A DNA stretch of 64,000 bases from contig CALMBW010000027.1 in the NCBI GenBank assembly GCA_937863385.1, forward strand, positions 1 to 64,000, in the 5' to 3' direction. The stretch comes from an uncultured Actinomycetes bacterium (lineage in GTDB: Bacteria; Actinomycetota; CADDZG01; WHSQ01). Position numbers and translations under genes: made by a program. Positions 42,629 through 51,166 of this stretch are shown in pieces; the first letter of the stretch is position 1; each line of letters opens with the position of its first letter. The notes beneath the pieces are model-generated. The model saw nothing but the letters and a program-made list of their open reading frames with translations, made no database searches and was not told where the DNA came from.

Positions 42629-44653
42629 TTGCTGAAGACCCATTCGCAGGAGGTGCAAGCGCCCGGCAAGGCTGCGGTCGTTCGCGCCCAGACCCTGGAC
42701 TACCGTGACGATGGCTTGCTCACTACCTCTAGCTTTGACGGCAGCCCGACCTCCTACACCTACACCCCTGGCGGTTACCTCAGCTCGGTCACGGACTGGC
42801 GAGCGAACCCGGACACCGTGAGCTACGACAGCTTTCCGTCGGGCAACCCCCAGCGGATAACCTTCGGCGACGAGGCTACGGCCAGCTTCACCTATCACGA
42901 CGATGGCGCCGTGCGGTCGCTGGATTACGATGTCCCCACCTTGGGCAGCATCCGGAGCCACAGCAACATGACCTACGACCACCGTGGCCTGCTCACCTCC
43001 GAGCAGGTGAGCGTCGCGACCGTGACGCCCGGGGCGGACACCGGTGGCACGGCCGGCTTCTCCTACGACCTGGCCGGCCGGCTGAAGTCGTGGACCTCAC
43101 CGTTCAGGCTGGTGTCGTCGATGCCCACCACCGACAACCCGGTCACCACCTACAGCCTCGACGACGCCTCCAACATCACGTCTGAGCAGGTGACCGTGGG
43201 CTCAGAGGTGAGACGATCGACCACCGCGAGCTTCGTCAACGCACGCCTTGAGACCCACGCCACCGACACCTCCGATGTCGCCGCGGCGGGCACCGATACC
43301 GCCACCGACACCACCTTCGACTACCTGCCGATAGGCGATGAGTCGAGACGTGATTCCACCACCACGACCACCTCGCTCACCGGTGGCTCGACGTTCAGCC
43401 ACAGCCGCGCCTCGAGCTACGACGCCGCCGGACGCCCCGATGCGATCGACAACAGCGGCACCGCCCCGCCACCCGACGTCGACTACCTCTACGACGTCTC
43501 GGGACGCCTGTTGGCCCGCACCTCGGGTAGCGACACCCGCTACTTCTTCTATTTCGCCACCGGCTCCCGCTACGCCCAAGAGACCGATCCCTCGGGCACC
43601 GTCATCACCCGTTACCTGAACGCCCCCCGAGGCGGTGTGCTGGCTGAGCAGCGGGTGGGCTCCGGCGCCTGGGTGTGGCTGCTCAAAGACCCGCAGTCAA
43701 ACGTCGCCACCGAGCTCAGACAGGGCCAGGTAGCGCCCCAGGTGATCGGCCACCGTGCCTACGACCCCTACGGGGCCACCTACGACGGCGGCACCCAGAC
43801 GGCCGTAGGTGAGCAGGCCTCCAAGCTCGGCTACCAGTCCGCAAGGAGAGACGAGGACACCGGCTACCTGCTGATCGGGCCGCGTCTTTATGACCCCGAC
43901 ACCGATCGCTTCACCTCGGCCGACTTCTATGTGGGGGCCGCCTCAGACATGTCACTCGGCACCGACCCGCTCACCGGCAACCGCTACCTGTTCGCAGCCG
44001 CCAACCCGGTAGCGTTCGACGACGACGGCCATGCCCCGATCGACTGCTCTTGCGCAGGAAGGGCCGGCAGCCGTAGCTCCACTCCTGGGAGTGGCGATGG
44101 TGGCCTTCCGACGCCGATGGAGTGGGTTCGTGCTCTGGTGGGGAACTCACTGGAGGCAGGGCGAGCATCTCGAAGGACAGTAAGCGGACTCGCCCTTGCT
44201 TGGCGGTGGCACCCCGACCCAGAGGTACGAAGCCTGGCTGCAAGAACGATCGGGCCAGCAGGACGTTGGACGAAACCGTTCGTGTCGATAGCAAGCAGAG
44301 CTGGGGCCTTTGCTCTGCTCGGCCTTGACTATGGACTGACACTTGGCGACTACGACGGCCAGCCGCGATTCGAAGCTCACACTCGTACCATCCTTGAAGT
44401 CGGTGGCGGGGCGGGATCGGCGGCAGGAATAGGTGCAGGTTGCGCAGCCGGTGTGGCATCAGGTTTCTTTACGGCGGGGATCTCTACTGTCTTGCTTTGC
44501 GGAGGTCTGGCCGTTGGTGGCTCCGTAGCGGGGGCTCACGTCGGAAGGTTCGTTGGCCACGTTCTTTTCACGGATACCCCGAATCGGGTAATGGACGTCC
44601 CGCCAGAAGGCCAAACGTACGAGGAGTACTACTCGGATGATGTCGCTCACTGA
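42629..44653 (+). CDS. RHS/YD-repeat toxin 1 (orphan C-terminal part)
   Basis: The 674-residue frame has RHS/YD repeats (LDYRDDGLLTTSSFD, YTPGGYLSSVTDW, VSYDSFPSG and so on). It then has the RHS-associated core ending YDPDTDRFTSADFYVG and AFDDDGH, after which the variable tip (about 200 residues) begins. The frame stays open back to a TAG near 42575 and reads further YD-repeats (LDYGYDARGLL) upstream of the TTG start, so the 5' end of a longer RHS gene has been lost and no signal or PAAR/VgrG-like head remains. The tip has a Gly/Ala-rich hydrophobic stretch (about 585-645), typical of a membrane-inserting effector. The next gene, a 4-TM protein, overlaps its end. Confidence 0.8.
   Translation: MLKTHSQEVQAPGKAAVVRAQTLDYRDDGLLTTSSFDGSPTSYTYTPGGYLSSVTDWRANPDTVSYDSFPSGNPQRITFGDEATASFTYHDDGAVRSLDYDVPTLGSIRSHSNMTYDHRGLLTSEQVSVATVTPGADTGGTAGFSYDLAGRLKSWTSPFRLVSSMPTTDNPVTTYSLDDASNITSEQVTVGSEVRRSTTASFVNARLETHATDTSDVAAAGTDTATDTTFDYLPIGDESRRDSTTTTTSLTGGSTFSHSRASSYDAAGRPDAIDNSGTAPPPDVDYLYDVSGRLLARTSGSDTRYFFYFATGSRYAQETDPSGTVITRYLNAPRGGVLAEQRVGSGAWVWLLKDPQSNVATELRQGQVAPQVIGHRAYDPYGATYDGGTQTAVGEQASKLGYQSARRDEDTGYLLIGPRLYDPDTDRFTSADFYVGAASDMSLGTDPLTGNRYLFAAANPVAFDDDGHAPIDCSCAGRAGSRSSTPGSGDGGLPTPMEWVRALVGNSLEAGRASRRTVSGLALAWRWHPDPEVRSLAARTIGPAGRWTKPFVSIASRAGAFALLGLDYGLTLGDYDGQPRFEAHTRTILEVGGGAGSAAGIGAGCAAGVASGFFTAGISTVLLCGGLAVGGSVAGAHVGRFVGHVLFTDTPNRVMDVPPEGQTYEEYYSDDVAH
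42659..44032. repeat. 1,374-bp near-identical RHS core, copy 1
   Basis: It aligns without gaps to 45405-46778 at an offset of 2,746. I found only about three substitutions (one near 42681, a Ser/Asn codon near 42744 and a Phe/Leu codon near 43991). It covers the YD repeats and RHS core and stops exactly where the tips diverge. Confidence 0.95.
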
Positions 44654-45098
44654 TATGTGCGTTGGATGTGGAAGACGAAAGGAGGCACTAACCCCAGCGC
44701 AGAAGCAAGTTAAGAGGCGGTTGCTGACTATTGTCGGTTCTCTAGCTTTCCTTTCTTGGCCAGCTACAGCCCAAACTATTGGCGAACTAGAGTCAAGTCG
44801 TCGCGGAGCCGCATGGAGGTTGGCGATTCTTAGCTTTCTGCTAGGGCTTGTCTTGACTTGGTTGCTGATGGCAATGGCGAAGAAGCTGGACCAGTCCCCC
44901 CTAGTGCAATCGAGACCTTGGATACTCCGTTGGATGGTGGCATTTTTCGTAGCGTTAACGGGCGTGACGTTGGTCATAGAAGGAACACTCCCTCCTGCTC
45001 AACAGGCCGCCTTAACCGCTGCAGCGAGTGGATTCTTAATCGTAGGTGCCATTCGCCTCTTTATTCACCAACCCAGTAGGAGCGGAGGCCGGGAATGA
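44637..45098 (+). CDS. Probable membrane immunity protein to toxin 1
   Basis: The 153-residue protein has four hydrophobic helices (LLTIVGSLAFLSWPATA, AAWRLAILSFLLGLVLTWLL, WILRWMVAFFVALTGVTLVI and AALTAAASGFLIVGAIRLFI). Before them is an N-terminal cytoplasmic CVGCGRR segment. ATG 44637 follows GAGGAG, and the start overlaps the end of toxin 1 by 17 bases, as is usual for immunity genes. A membrane immunity protein suits a membrane-active tip. No other family is recognised. Confidence 0.6.
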   Translation: MMSLTDMCVGCGRRKEALTPAQKQVKRRLLTIVGSLAFLSWPATAQTIGELESSRRGAAWRLAILSFLLGLVLTWLLMAMAKKLDQSPLVQSRPWILRWMVAFFVALTGVTLVIEGTLPPAQQAALTAAASGFLIVGAIRLFIHQPSRSGGRE

Positions 45099-45210
45099 TC
45101 CGTTCCGGTGCGAGCGCCATCGAGATAGCCCGCTGCCAGCACCCGTACCACCACCTACGACAGAGCACCCTCTGGCGTGCTCGAGGACGTGGCCTCGTGG
45201 CGAAGCGGGC

Positions 45211-45239
45211 ATGACGCCAGCTTCTCGCGCTGGCGTCAT
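45211..45239. repeat. Perfect 11-bp inverted repeat between immunity gene and RHS copy 2
   Basis: ATGACGCCAGC at 45211-45221 pairs with GCTGGCGTCAT at 45229-45239 across a 7-base loop. There is no T-run, so it is not a standard terminator. It lies at the boundary where RHS sequence resumes, so it could be a recombination junction or a weak terminator. Confidence 0.6.
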
Positions 45240-45461
45240 GGGGGCGGTGAGTGACATCTCGCTCGGTGCCGAGATCACCGCTGCGCTCGACTACCACCGC
45301 GATGGATCGCTTGGCGAGCTGGTGTGGCGCAATGCCGCCGAGCAGATCCGCGCCCATACCGAGATCGACTACACCCGGGACGGGCTTCGTTCCTCTGAGA
45401 AGGTGCGCCCGGCAAGGCTGCGGTCGTCCGCGCCCAGACCCTGGACTACCGTGACGATGGC
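45240..45461 (+). pseudogene. RHS YD-repeat remnant before copy 2
   Basis: The frame reads ISLGAEITAALDYHRDG, then LGELVWRNAAEQIRAHT and IDYTRDGLRSSEK, clearly YD-repeat sequence. It joins the copy-2 core after a 4-base deletion relative to copy 1 (near 45404-45408), which throws it out of frame with the 45462 open frame. So the N-terminal and C-terminal parts of copy 2 are not one reading frame. Confidence 0.7.
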
Positions 45462-46778
45462 TTGCTCACTACCTCTAGCTTTGACGGCAACCCGACCTCC
45501 TACACCTACACCCCTGGCGGTTACCTCAGCTCGGTCACGGACTGGCGAGCGAACCCGGACACCGTGAGCTACGACAGCTTTCCGTCGGGCAACCCCCAGC
45601 GGATAACCTTCGGCGACGAGGCTACGGCCAGCTTCACCTATCACGACGATGGCGCCGTGCGGTCGCTGGATTACGATGTCCCCACCTTGGGCAGCATCCG
45701 GAGCCACAGCAACATGACCTACGACCACCGTGGCCTGCTCACCTCCGAGCAGGTGAGCGTCGCGACCGTGACGCCCGGGGCGGACACCGGTGGCACGGCC
45801 GGCTTCTCCTACGACCTGGCCGGCCGGCTGAAGTCGTGGACCTCACCGTTCAGGCTGGTGTCGTCGATGCCCACCACCGACAACCCGGTCACCACCTACA
45901 GCCTCGACGACGCCTCCAACATCACGTCTGAGCAGGTGACCGTGGGCTCAGAGGTGAGACGATCGACCACCGCGAGCTTCGTCAACGCACGCCTTGAGAC
46001 CCACGCCACCGACACCTCCGATGTCGCCGCGGCGGGCACCGATACCGCCACCGACACCACCTTCGACTACCTGCCGATAGGCGATGAGTCGAGACGTGAT
46101 TCCACCACCACGACCACCTCGCTCACCGGTGGCTCGACGTTCAGCCACAGCCGCGCCTCGAGCTACGACGCCGCCGGACGCCCCGATGCGATCGACAACA
46201 GCGGCACCGCCCCGCCACCCGACGTCGACTACCTCTACGACGTCTCGGGACGCCTGTTGGCCCGCACCTCGGGTAGCGACACCCGCTACTTCTTCTATTT
46301 CGCCACCGGCTCCCGCTACGCCCAAGAGACCGATCCCTCGGGCACCGTCATCACCCGTTACCTGAACGCCCCCCGAGGCGGTGTGCTGGCTGAGCAGCGG
46401 GTGGGCTCCGGCGCCTGGGTGTGGCTGCTCAAAGACCCGCAGTCAAACGTCGCCACCGAGCTCAGACAGGGCCAGGTAGCGCCCCAGGTGATCGGCCACC
46501 GTGCCTACGACCCCTACGGGGCCACCTACGACGGCGGCACCCAGACGGCCGTAGGTGAGCAGGCCTCCAAGCTCGGCTACCAGTCCGCAAGGAGAGACGA
46601 GGACACCGGCTACCTGCTGATCGGGCCGCGTCTTTATGACCCCGACACCGATCGCTTCACCTCGGCCGACTTCTATGTGGGGGCCGCCTCAGACATGTCA
46701 CTCGGCACCGACCCGCTCACCGGCAACCGCTACCTGCTCGCAGCCGCCAACCCGGTAGCGTTCGACGACGACGGCCAT
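45405..46778. repeat. 1,374-bp near-identical RHS core, copy 2
   Basis: The second copy of the repeat described at 42659-44032. Near-identity over 1.37 kb means recent duplication or ongoing gene conversion, while the sequence on both sides is unrelated. Confidence 0.95.
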
Positions 46779-47336
46779 AGGCCAACTTGTGAGGGATCTC
46801 CATCCTGTTCCAAAAATATGAATGGCCAAGTCGCCGAGGGCCTTCGAGACTTGCGAGAACGACAGCTCGATTTCTACAGTGACCTATTCGACTTCTTCCC
46901 GAATCCGGATGCACTTGCCCATGCGCTCGTCTACCCGCGCCACATTGAACTCTCACCAGCAACCATGAAGAGCCGGTCAGCGTCTCTGTGCTTCTTTGTC
47001 TGCGGGAGCGTTTCGTTCCCAGGCGGCATCAGCTTCGGTGTGACAAATGTAGGTAAAGGCCAAGGGCTCAGAGTTGGATTCGGTTTCTCTTACCTAGAGA
47101 GCGAGGGCACTGAACTTCCGGCTGACGGAGTTCAGCTCATCGAGTGTTTCATTCTGTGTACAGGGGCCTATCGAAACAGCGATGGTTCTTCTGGGAATTT
47201 TAGCGGGTTCGGATCATTGGGCGTGTTTGTTGGTCCCTCATGGACACCTTCCGAAGAGACCTGCGTTTCTCGCGGGGACTGTTGGGCTCCGTGGTTTCCT
47301 AGGGTCTTTGACGAGTACAAACCGCCCCTTGCATGA
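45462..47336 (+). CDS. RHS/YD-repeat toxin 2 (orphan C-terminal part)
   Basis: The 624-residue frame has an RHS core identical to that of toxin 1, with changes only at Ser/Asn and Phe/Leu, through AFDDDGH. A different tip of about 185 residues then starts CEGSPSCSKNMNGQVAEGL. It contains Cys-rich SLCFFVCGSVSFPGGISFG, Gly-rich beta segments (VGKGQGLRVGFGFSYLES and FSGFGSLGVFVGPSW) and a final CVSRGDCWAPWF. I cannot assign a toxin fold; no nuclease or ADP-ribosyltransferase motif is seen. It begins inside the shared block because the upstream remnant is out of frame, so translation may start at TTG 45462 or not occur. Confidence 0.7.
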   Translation: MLTTSSFDGNPTSYTYTPGGYLSSVTDWRANPDTVSYDSFPSGNPQRITFGDEATASFTYHDDGAVRSLDYDVPTLGSIRSHSNMTYDHRGLLTSEQVSVATVTPGADTGGTAGFSYDLAGRLKSWTSPFRLVSSMPTTDNPVTTYSLDDASNITSEQVTVGSEVRRSTTASFVNARLETHATDTSDVAAAGTDTATDTTFDYLPIGDESRRDSTTTTTSLTGGSTFSHSRASSYDAAGRPDAIDNSGTAPPPDVDYLYDVSGRLLARTSGSDTRYFFYFATGSRYAQETDPSGTVITRYLNAPRGGVLAEQRVGSGAWVWLLKDPQSNVATELRQGQVAPQVIGHRAYDPYGATYDGGTQTAVGEQASKLGYQSARRDEDTGYLLIGPRLYDPDTDRFTSADFYVGAASDMSLGTDPLTGNRYLLAAANPVAFDDDGHRPTCEGSPSCSKNMNGQVAEGLRDLRERQLDFYSDLFDFFPNPDALAHALVYPRHIELSPATMKSRSASLCFFVCGSVSFPGGISFGVTNVGKGQGLRVGFGFSYLESEGTELPADGVQLIECFILCTGAYRNSDGSSGNFSGFGSLGVFVGPSWTPSEETCVSRGDCWAPWFPRVFDEYKPPLA

Positions 47337-47360
47337 GAACCGGAAAGTGATGCGGGTTAG

Positions 47361-47636
47361 ATGAAGCATGATTGGGATGCGTCTTCCCACTACTTCAGGT
47401 CTCGCATCGAGGCAGGGCTGTATCTCTTGGGCGGGATTCTGACGGCCCTAGCTATCGTCGGAGTGCTGATAATCGCCTTTGTCGGGGTAGAGCGTTCTGG
47501 TGAGTGGATTCCTGTCATCGGGATTCCGGGGGCCATTGGAAGCCTTGCCATTAAGTGGCTGCCTCTGAAGGCAGTTCCCGCCAACGTGGGTTTCATCGAC
47601 CTGTTTCGCTCCGCCTGGGACGAGGTTCACGGATGA
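47361..47636 (+). CDS. Probable small membrane immunity protein to toxin 2
   Basis: The 91-residue protein has two membrane helices (about 18-42, AGLYLLGGILTALAIVGVLIIAF; about 50-68, IPVIGIPGAIGSLAIKWL) and starts 24 bases after the toxin 2 stop. The position is that of an immunity gene. It is not similar to the four-TM protein after toxin 1, as expected when tips differ. Confidence 0.55.
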   Translation: MKHDWDASSHYFRSRIEAGLYLLGGILTALAIVGVLIIAFVGVERSGEWIPVIGIPGAIGSLAIKWLPLKAVPANVGFIDLFRSAWDEVHG

Positions 47637-48160
47637 ACGGGAAAGCCATGGAGCGCGGCAGCCGAGCCGATCCGGTCGATCCCTCCCATGAGACCCGTTT
47701 CACATATCTACCCGAAGGCCAGCAGGAAAAGCGCATCGATAAGGTCAATGGGGCGGTAAAGCGTGAGGTGGAGTTCATCTACAACCTCGACTACACGCTG
47801 CGTTCCAAGGTCGCCACGCAAGGCTCGGATATCCTGGCCCAGTGCAACTTCGCTCAAGGGGCCTCTTCCGAGGCAGACAAGCAGCAGGTTATGACGCAGA
47901 GTGCAACCTGTTGATCTCTCGCACCGTTGCCGGAGGTGGCTGCTCGGGCGGCACCACCATCAAGACCGAGCAGCTCACCTGGGATAAACGCGGCTGGCTC
48001 GACACCTACCTACAAAGCATCGATCCCGTAGACGGGCCCAAGGTCGACCGACAGCAATCCTTCACTACCTCGCCAACGGTGCGCTCAAGACCTCGGCGTG
48101 GGGGCGCCGGGTGGCGCCACCCGCACCACGACGCACCCAAGCAAGCCGACCGTCGATAGT
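47637..48160 (+). pseudogene. Decayed RHS fragments downstream of toxin 2
   Basis: Two frames carry RHS sequence. One reads MERGSRADPVDPSHETRF, then TYLPEGQQEKRIDKVNG and YNLDYTLRSKVATQGSD. After a frame change near 47885, the other reads CNLLISRTVAGGGCSGGTT, then TEQLTWDKRGWLDTYLQSID. These YD-type repeats differ from the shared core, so they belonged to a different part of an RHS gene or to a third gene. No intact frame spans them. Confidence 0.7.
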
Positions 48161-48177
48161 TAGACGTCGTACCCGGC

Positions 48178-48648
48178 CTACTTCTGGTGTTTGGCGGCGC
48201 CGTCTAGGAGTTTGCGGTCGCCTAGGGGTTCCTCCAGTTGGATGACTGTGGTCTTTAGCTCGGCTATCTCGATGCAGGCGACATCTTCGGAACCGGGGGC
48301 GCGGCCCTCCCATAGCGTGACCGTGACTTTGGTTTCGCGCTCGACGACGTCGATGCGATCCAATACGTAGCAGGGCTCGACGCCGGAGTAATAGCTGACG
48401 TATAGGCGTCCCTTCTGATCGGCGTTGTAGCTGTCCCATCCGATCGCTCGGACATCCTCTTGGCCCGGTTGCGGTTGTGTATAGGAAGGACTCGGGTTGG
48501 GATCACCGCCAGCACCGGGGGTTGAGCTAACGACGCCGTCGGGATCAGGAGAAGCCGAAGAACCTGCACCGGGACCATCGGAGTCTTTCCCGCATCCGGT
48601 CGCAAGCACGACTGTGAGCATCAGCGACGCGACGAGTTTCGTATGCAT
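48178..48648 (-). CDS. Lipoprotein of unknown function
   Basis: The 156-residue protein has an N-terminal lipoprotein signal (MHTKLVASLMLTVVLATGC, lipobox LATGC). A disordered Ser/Pro/Gly linker follows (about 20-62). The small domain contains CYVLDRIDVVERETKVTV and CIEIAELKTTVIQL, with two Cys that may form a disulfide. Extracytoplasmic. It lies between the RHS remnants and sufU, convergent with the RHS locus. No family recognised. Confidence 0.75.
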   Translation of the reverse strand: MHTKLVASLMLTVVLATGCGKDSDGPGAGSSASPDPDGVVSSTPGAGGDPNPSPSYTQPQPGQEDVRAIGWDSYNADQKGRLYVSYYSGVEPCYVLDRIDVVERETKVTVTLWEGRAPGSEDVACIEIAELKTTVIQLEEPLGDRKLLDGAAKHQK

Positions 48649-48684
48649 ACTGGTGTGACGGGCCGAGATTGCGATTTGTTCCCG

Positions 48685-49128
48685 CTATGACTTCTCGGAG
48701 GCTTCGTCGAGCGCTTCGAGCAGGGTGTTCCATGACAGCAGGGCACACTTGATCCGCACCGGGTACTTCACGACCCCCTTCAGCGAAACGAGGTCACCGA
48801 GCGCGTCGGCGTTGCCTTCTTCCTCGCCGGCCATCATGCGCTTGATCGACTCGGCCAGTTCACGGGCATCCTTGGCCGGCAGCCCTTGAACCTTTTCGGT
48901 CATCATGGAAGCCGAGGCTTGGCTGATCGAACAACCTTTCCCTTCGAAAGCGATACCCGTCACATCGTCACCTTCGAACTTCAAGAACAGTTCGATCTCG
49001 TCACCGCACAGCGGATTGTTGCGCTCAAGGGCGACATCGTGCGGGTCTAGCCGGCCCTTGTTGCGAGGGTCGCGGTAGTGATCGAGGATCACTTCCTTGT
49101 ATAGCTCCTCGAGGCTCAGATGAACCAC
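48685..49128 (-). CDS. sufU: SufU, Fe-S assembly scaffold/sulfurtransferase
   Basis: SufU accepts sulfur from SufS in Gram-positive and actinobacterial SUF systems. The three conserved Cys are in NPLCGDE, EGKGCSISQ and RIKCALLSW; the Asp of the zinc site is in CGDE. The protein is about 147 residues from GTG 49128, which overlaps sufS by 13 bases (translational coupling). The long open frame upstream of it is not protein-like. Confidence 0.92.
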   Translation of the reverse strand: MVHLSLEELYKEVILDHYRDPRNKGRLDPHDVALERNNPLCGDEIELFLKFEGDDVTGIAFEGKGCSISQASASMMTEKVQGLPAKDARELAESIKRMMAGEEEGNADALGDLVSLKGVVKYPVRIKCALLSWNTLLEALDEASEKS

Positions 49129-50345
49129 CCTTTCGCTTTGTCGAGCGCTTCCATCAGCGAATCTACCTCTGCTTTGGTGTTGTAGAGGTAGAACGAAGCG
49201 CGAGCCGTGGCAGGGACCCCGAGCGTTCGCATCAGTGGCTGGGCGCAGTGGTGGCCCGCCCGGATGCACACCCCTTCTTGGTCGACGATGGTTGCCATGT
49301 CGTGCGGGTGGACTTCGGGAAGGTTGAACGACACCACCCCCGGGCGGGCTGCAGCGTCGTGAGGGCCATAGACCGTAGCCCCGATGGCAAGCAAGCGCTC
49401 GATCGCGTATGCCGTCAGTTCGACCTCGTGGTCGTGGATCGCATCGAGCCCGATCCCTTCGAGATACTCGACCGCAGCCCCCATGCCAACCGCCTGAGCC
49501 ACGTTCGGGGTTCCAGCTTCGAACTTGTGAGGGACCTCTGCCCACGTGGCTCGATCGATCCACACCTCGCGGATCATCTCGCCACCACCGTGGAACGGTG
49601 GCATCTCATGCAGTAGGTCCTTACGCCCGTACAGCACCCCCGCGCCCGTCGGACCACACATCTTGTGCGACGAGTAAGCGAGGAAATCGGCGTCCAGATC
49701 ATTGACGTCGAACGCCACGTGCGGAGCCGCCTGCGCTGCATCGATCACCACCCGGCCCCCGACCGCGTGCACCGCATCGGAGATCGCGCGCACCGGGTTC
49801 ACGGTCCCGAGCACGTTGGACTTCAGCTGCACCGCTGCGAGCTTGGTGCGATCGGTCACGTACTCCCCGAGCAGGTCCACGCGCCAGGTGTGGTCATCGG
49901 GTGAGATCGGAAGAGCACGCAAGGTGGCGCCGGTTTCTTGGGCCAAGAGTTGCCAGGGGATCAGATTGCTGTGGTGCTCGGTCTCGGTGACGAGGATCTC
50001 GTCACCTTCACGCACGTTCGCGCGCGCCCATGAGTACCGCACCAGATTGATCGATTCGGTCGTCCCCCGTGTGAACACGATCGAAGATGCATCGCGAGCA
50101 CCGATCCACCGGGCACAAGCTTCGCGAGCGCCCTCGTAGGCGGCGGTCGCCTTCTCGCCCAACTCGTAGATACCGCGATGAACGTTGGCGTTCTCCTCTT
50201 CGTAGAAGCGCACCATCCGGTCGATGACCTGACGGGGTTTCTGGGAGGTCGCGGCCGAATCCAGGTACACGAGAGGCTTCCCATGCGCCTCGGTGTGCAG
50301 GATCGGGAAGTCCTTGCGAACGACCTCGGGGTCTAGCCGCGGCAT
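49116..50345 (-). CDS. sufS: Cysteine desulfurase SufS
   Basis: This PLP enzyme takes sulfur from cysteine for Fe-S cluster building. The 409 residues include the PLP-binding Lys in FLAYSSHKMCGPTG, TETEHHSNLIPW (His stacking on PLP) and the active-site Cys in IRAGHHCAQPLM. The group II (SufS/CsdB) layout fits: no IscS-type extension in the Cys loop. It is coupled to sufU and follows sufC by 17 bases. Confidence 0.95.
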   Translation of the reverse strand: MPRLDPEVVRKDFPILHTEAHGKPLVYLDSAATSQKPRQVIDRMVRFYEEENANVHRGIYELGEKATAAYEGAREACARWIGARDASSIVFTRGTTESINLVRYSWARANVREGDEILVTETEHHSNLIPWQLLAQETGATLRALPISPDDHTWRVDLLGEYVTDRTKLAAVQLKSNVLGTVNPVRAISDAVHAVGGRVVIDAAQAAPHVAFDVNDLDADFLAYSSHKMCGPTGAGVLYGRKDLLHEMPPFHGGGEMIREVWIDRATWAEVPHKFEAGTPNVAQAVGMGAAVEYLEGIGLDAIHDHEVELTAYAIERLLAIGATVYGPHDAAARPGVVSFNLPEVHPHDMATIVDQEGVCIRAGHHCAQPLMRTLGVPATARASFYLYNTKAEVDSLMEALDKAKGWFI

Positions 50346-50362
50346 CGCACCGGCTCCCTCAC

Positions 50363-51163
50363 TCAGACTTTCGCTTCGGCGCTGCGCAGTTCGGCGATCT
50401 CTTCGTCCGTCAGACCGAGCTCGGCAGCGATACCGGCGTAGCCCTCTGCCTCGAGCCGTTCTGCGAGATCGAACCCACCCGTGCGCACGATGCGACCGGC
50501 CATCAGAACGTGCACCTTGTCGGGGCGGATGTAGTTGAGCAAACGCTGGTAGTGGGTGATCAGCAAGATGCCCACCTCATCGTTGGCAAGCTTGTTGACA
50601 CCAGCAGAGACGTGCTTGAGCGCATCGATGTCCAGGCCCGAGTCGGTCTCGTCCATCACGGCGAGCTGCGGCTGCAGCACGGCCATCTGGAGGATCTCGT
50701 TGCGCTTCTTCTCTCCGCCGGAGAATCCCTGGTTCACGTAACGGTCGACCAACTCGGTTGGGATCTCGAGCAGGTCGATCTTCTCTTGCAGGTACATGCG
50801 GAACTGCATGGCGGACTTCTGATCGTCTGGGTGGGTCGCGTTGTAGGCGGTGCGCATGAAGTTGACGACCGAAACGCCTGGCACCTCGGTCGGATATTGG
50901 AAGGCCAAGAAGATGCCCTTCTGTGCCCGTTCGTCGGGGGCAAGGTCCAGGATGTTCTCGCCGTTGTAGGCGATCTTGCCGGCGGTCACCTCGTACCCAG
51001 GGCGCCCGGTCAGGACGTACGCGAGCGTGGACTTGCCGGAGCCATTCGGCCCCATGATGGCGTGGATCTCGCCCTTGTCTAGGGTTAGGTCGAGACCTTT
51101 GAGGATCTCGCGACCCTCGACCTCGACCCGAAGGCCTTCGATGTGCAGAAGCGGGTCAGACAT
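50363..51163 (-). CDS. sufC: SufC, ABC-type ATPase of the SUF complex
   Basis: The 266-residue ATPase has Walker A GPNGSGKST (about 37-45), Q-loop AFQYPTEVPG, signature FSGGEKKRNEI and Walker B LAVMDETDSGLD. It dimerises on SufB-SufD and powers cluster assembly in the cytosol; it is not a transporter. It starts 3 bases after the Rieske gene's stop. Confidence 0.96.
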   Translation of the reverse strand: MSDPLLHIEGLRVEVEGREILKGLDLTLDKGEIHAIMGPNGSGKSTLAYVLTGRPGYEVTAGKIAYNGENILDLAPDERAQKGIFLAFQYPTEVPGVSVVNFMRTAYNATHPDDQKSAMQFRMYLQEKIDLLEIPTELVDRYVNQGFSGGEKKRNEILQMAVLQPQLAVMDETDSGLDIDALKHVSAGVNKLANDEVGILLITHYQRLLNYIRPDKVHVLMAGRIVRTGGFDLAERLEAEGYAGIAAELGLTDEEIAELRSAEAKV

Positions 51164-51166
51164 GAT

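Noticed and set aside
42559-42720. ATG 42559 as the start of the first RHS gene.
   Set aside because: Its frame differs from the RHS frame and meets a stop within about 55 codons. The RHS frame has its own TAG upstream near 42575.
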